From positions 43,517,682 to 43,581,681 of the forward strand of contig NC_088300.1 of the NCBI RefSeq assembly GCF_032854445.1: a DNA stretch of 64,000 nucleotides, in the 5' to 3' direction. Of the stretch, positions 59,995 through 64,000 are shown piece by piece. Origin of the DNA: Liolophura sinensis. Its lineage: Eukaryota > Mollusca > Polyplacophora > Chitonida > Chitonidae. The position numbers and the translations under genes are program-made. The notes below the pieces were generated by a model. It made no database searches. It saw only the letters and a program-made list of their open reading frames with translations, and was not told the DNA's origin. Within the stretch, counting starts at the first letter, position 1, and each line of letters begins with the position of its first letter.

Positions 59995-61585
59995 TACACA
60001 AAGCAAATCATGAACCTGAAATTCTGGACAGGTAAAACTTATTCCTGCTCGAGTTATCTCCCTTGATATTAACTCTTGCGTTGAGGTGTTTGACCACGCA
60101 CATGGTTTGACCAGACGCTTTGACATAACGAAGCACCGACTTGCGGAATGCATATCGTCAGATGTAGGGTGTGTCATAATGCAAATTCTCAAGTCCTGTA
60201 TTAATATGTTATTTTGATATTACCTGTATTTGACGTTGGAGCACCACCCAATCCTCTTCTGAGAAAAAACATCTCAAACATTTAAGAAGTAACAACAACA
60301 ACATATATCAGGATCGAGAATTCCCTTGGTATGTCTGGTTTCACATAGTCGAAGTACACTGACAGTTGGTTGATGAATATTTGGATACGCCATATATAGG
60401 TAGGCTGAGACAAGGTTTCACAAGGTCAAATGAACGTAGATGTATGTGCTATTTGACACAAGGAATCGATCACGGAAAAAATAGCCAAGAAATCGGCTGT
60501 GAACTTTTAATATTAGGTAAGGTCAGTTCACAACCGAGAAACTGTACATAGTAAAGTATGTATATGGGTATATATCGGACTTATTGGACCGAACGAAAAT
60601 ACAAGAAAATACATACGTGCCATCGGCAAAAGTGAAGTGAATTACATTCGCCGACGGCTTTGTGGTCTGCTGGACAAGTTTTATCTACTTCCATGGCGCA
60701 TACGAGTGGTAATTCCATGATATCTGGCTTTTGTGCCCTACTCACAAATGTCAGACTGTCTTCATTAAACATATGTAGCTTTTGTTTTCGATCGCGGGGC
60801 ATGTGCATATGTGGTTGACGTTTAGGTGGTGAAAAAAAAAAAACTTGTATTGACAGCATCAGTTTTTTGTCATTTTAAAAGCATCTGGCCCTTCATACTT
60901 CTAAATGTTTTAGCTAGCGGATAGGCTATGTATTTATGTGGATTTGGATATTAAGTATTGCACATTCAGCGAGCTTTGACGATAGGGTAGCTGAAGACCG
61001 ATACAGTGTTAAAATCAGATACATGCCTCACACAGGCTAAGGATGGCAGGGCCTGCACGTATCAGTAAATATAAAATACCCTTAAACCGGACTTTTGTGC
61101 TAGGAAAAAAATACATGTAGGAGACTACTCTACCTGTGATATGTGTATATATATATATATATATATATGCATGACAGTGGTATTTTTTTTTCCAGTGATT
61201 GATTCTCCGTGCTTCCAGAACTGGTTGTTACAGTTACATTAAAGTTACATGACAGAGATTTTTGTGGGATGTGTCAATTAAAATTAATCTCTGACTGTGG
61301 TAATTAATTGATCCCTTCCTTATTATTCGCCAAAAGGGTGTGTAACAGATTGTAACCTAAATTAACACTGAACTCCACATACCCCTAGTTGGTCAAATGG
61401 TAAAGTTGAACAAAACTATTTGTTTTGGAGCCTGTGATTAGCCTCACCACTGGTGCCCTCATGCAGAGCTATTTAATCAGTGTTCATCATTAAACTTGTT
61501 TTAGGCCTTTCAGTTGTGATTCAGTCATAATTTAATGTGTGTCAGATTTATGATAAATATGCTGATTTTTGCCTCTTTATTTCAG
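59995..61585. other. Intergenic and probable 5' UTR intron of the GTPase gene
   Basis: The acceptor TTTATTTCAG at 61576-61585 just before the GTPase start implies a 5' UTR exon further left that I cannot place. A (TA)n tract lies at 61146-61169. No other gene recognised. Confidence 0.5.
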
Positions 61586-61612
61586 GTTTTCTTATGATGT
61601 GACATTTCAAAT

Positions 61613-64000
61613 ATGTCTTGTGTAAAGCTCCTCAGAACTATCCAGTCACAGTGCTCAAAGGAAAGAATAGGGCTGAAGTTTCTCCTTTCATGTGGAAGAG
61701 ACAGAATTATACGAAGATTTTTGTCATCAGCTGAAAAACGTCTCCGTGAACAAAGAGTGGGAATGGTGTGGATGCCGCACGAAACAGTCCATGATTTACC
61801 CAAGAACAAAGCTTCTAGCGGACTTAGCTTCTGCAGATTGTGCCAGCTGAGGAAACTGCATTCATCAGCACCTGTAGGGAGGGAGGAATCTCACATAGAT
61901 GAAACTTCCGAAAACCAGGAGGATTCAGGTGACAAAAAAAAAAAAAAAAGCGCAAAATCTAATATTCGTGAAGAGGTTTATGTATTCATCTGTACATAAA
62001 TGTATGTTTATTATTGTACATAAAAATGAATCTATAAGCTTAAGTTACCATGTAAGGTTTGAATACCTTGTGTTCTGTCCACCAGACACAAGAACCTGAA
62101 GCTGATACAAGTACAGTTCTGAAATGTAGACAAAACAGTGACTTGTCATTCATTTAATAAGCAGTTGGCCTTTTATTCCATTTATGCCACCAGAGCAGTG
62201 GTTTAATTTTTTAGGTATTAGAACGATAAACAATTTCTCATCATCAGGGAAAAGTGAATTTCATGTTAAAGAATTGCCATTGAATTTTGACACTCACATT
62301 GACAGTCAACAATTTAAAACCAAAATAGATGTTAATGAGTAGCTTCTGTAATGTAATGAGGTTTAGGTGATGGTCAGAGAATACACCTGGAATACATCTG
62401 ACTTGTCACAGAGGTCAAATCAACAATGATATACATGTATTTATGCACAAATTCTGTGTTTCAGAGGAATCACTGCTTGAGGACATGAAATATAGAGAGT
62501 TTCTGCGCGAGTATTACAAAATTCCTGACACGGGCCAGAGGTTATTAGTCATCCAGCCAGGTGAGAACAGAGGAGCTACATGTACCTCAGCACAGTTGTC
62601 ACACCTACATGTATATCAGCACAGTTGTCACAGCTACATGTATATCAGCACAGTTGTCACAGCTACATGTATCTCAGCACACTTGTCACAGCACAGTTAT
62701 CTCGGCACAGTTGTCACAGCTACATGTATATCAGCACAGTTGTCACAGCTACATGTATCTCAGCACAGTTGTCACAGCACAGTTATCTCAGCACAGTTGT
62801 CGCAGCACATGTATCTCAGCATAGTTGTCACAGCACAGTTGTCACAGCACAGTTATTTCAGCACAGTTATCTCAGCACAATTGTCAGCACAGTTATCTCG
62901 GCACAGTTGTCACAGCTACATGTATCTCAGCACAGTTGTCACAGCTACATGTATCTCAGCACAGTTGTCGCAACACATGTATTTCAGCACAGTTATCTCA
63001 GCACAGTTGTCGCAACACAGTTATCTCAGCATAGTTGTTACAGCACATGTATCAGCACAGTTGTCACAGCACATGTATCTCAGCACAGTTGTCGCAGCAT
63101 AGTTATCTCAGCATAGTTGTCACAGCTACATGTATTGTATCTCAGCACAGCTGTCACAGCACATGTATATCAGCACAGTTGTCACAGCTACATGTATATC
63201 AGCACAGTCGTCGCAGCACATGTATCTCAGCACAGTTGTTACAGCACATGCATCAGCACAGTTGTCACAGCAGTTATCTCAGCACAGTTGTCACAGCTAC
63301 ATGTATCTCAGCACAGTCGTCGCAGCACATGTATCTCAGCACAGTTGTCACAGCACATGTATCTCAGCACAGTTGTCACAGCACAGTTATTTCAGCACAG
63401 TTGTCACAGCACAGTTATTTCAGCACAGTTGTCACAGCACAGTTATTTCAGCACAGTTGTCACAGCACAGTTATTTCAGCACAGTTGTCACAGCACATGT
63501 ATCTCAGCACAGTTGTCACAGCACATGTATCTCAGCACAGCTGTCACAGCACAGTCATGACAGTTATCACAGTATAATTTTCTCGGCACACTTATCACAG
63601 TAAAACTATTTCAGCACAGTTTGTTTCAGAACAGTGATGAAAACAAATGTGTAACAAACTTTTCACAGCACAGCTATCACACCAATGGGCAATGTTCAAC
63701 TGAGTACAGTACATACCTAATTTTCGCAGCGTCTTAAGTCTGACATTTGAGTTGCAAATCATTCTAGGTCGTCACAGCTCTTTTGCCTTAGGTTTTGTTC
63801 TCTTACAGTGGATCAGGCCCTGACCAGTTAGGTCGCAAACAAATCTAGTGGACATTCCAAGAGTGAACTGCAATTCAAGTCAGCATTTCTGTATGTGAAT
63901 GTCCAAAAGCAGTTTTGTCCAAGGCCTGTGAAATTTTAACACTGTTTGATCTCATTGATAGAGGTGAAGTGGGGCCCCATGAAGCGCACCCTGACCACAG
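61613..64000 (+). CDS. GTPBP6-like: GTPBP6/HflX-type mitochondrial GTP-binding protein, 5' part (continues past window)
   Basis: Coding exons 61613-61928, 62465-62560 and 63962-64000 (cut by the edge), all junctions phase 1. The N-terminal 105 residues are rich in Arg and Ser with few acids at first (IIRRFLSS, CRLCQLRKLHSS), as expected of a mitochondrial presequence, and end in an acidic stretch. The joined second and third exons read REYYKIPDTGQRLLVIQPEV followed by KWGPMKRTLTT. This matches my memory of the start of the conserved region of GTPBP6 (LVVQPDVKWG...LTT), a homologue of bacterial HflX that acts on mitochondrial ribosomes. The GTPase domain itself lies beyond the window. The ATG at 61613 is the first in frame after the acceptor. 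Intron 2 is filled by a minisatellite. Confidence 0.78.
62572..63610 (+). repeat. 14-15-bp minisatellite filling intron 2 of the GTPase gene
   Basis: Three monomer types, CACAGTTGTCACAG, CACAGTTATCTCAG and C(T)ACATGTATCTCAG, alternate for about 1 kb, some 65-70 monomers. It begins about 12 bp after the exon 2 donor. Long frames in all three forward phases come from the repeat. Confidence 0.95.

Noticed and set aside
62443-63603. Open frames of up to 219 codons with repeated HSCHS or STVVTA phrases
   Set aside because: Products of a 14-15-bp minisatellite in an intron; only the first 32 residues of one frame belong to a real exon.

Overview
The window reads as animal nuclear DNA. Genes are split by introns, AATAAA signals follow several genes, and the AT-rich DNA between them is dense in short tRNA-derived SINEs, minisatellites and (TA)n tracts. 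Frequent ACATGTA-type words, and a SINE whose 3' end contains TTACGCCGTACTCAAGAATA on one strand, are familiar to me from mollusc and other lophotrochozoan genomes. A mollusc is my best guess, without a species. I saw no bacterial-style operon, CRISPR array, or retroviral or other virus-like element.

Layout, all recognised genes on the + strand. (1) 622-2167: the 3' end of a multi-membrane gene whose last exon looks like TM5-TM7 of a class A GPCR, preceded by an unusual 135-residue exon. (2) 2.2-19.9 kb: no gene recognised; SINEs, short tandem repeats and a 1.6-kb satellite of 50-bp units with higher-order structure. (3) 19987-28570: a complete nine-exon NADH-cytochrome b5 reductase gene (309 aa) with one GC-AG intron and minisatellites in introns 3 and 5. 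(4) 30757-58611: three tandem paralogues of a secreted or GPI-anchored Ly6/uPAR-type (three-finger) family, called Ly6-A, -B and -C here. Each has a signal-peptide exon and two cysteine-rich exons, with all introns in phase 1. Ly6-C has lost the first part of the domain and the GPI tail. (5) 61613 to the right edge: the 5' end of a GTPBP6/HflX-type mitochondrial GTPase gene.

The most interesting part is the Ly6-like cluster. The family shares a 12-cysteine layout with an NC-x-AC motif and a conserved N-glycosylation sequon. In Ly6-C the splice acceptor and exon start lie at the end of a decaying tandem repeat that appears to have taken the place of the missing half-exon. Two SINE copies flank the last exon of Ly6-B, and one carries about 100 bp of the other copy together with its flanking DNA, which suggests local gene conversion. 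The other genes are unrelated neighbours and I see no functional link between them. All exon models come from reading splice sites, phase and family similarity by eye, without transcripts or database searches.
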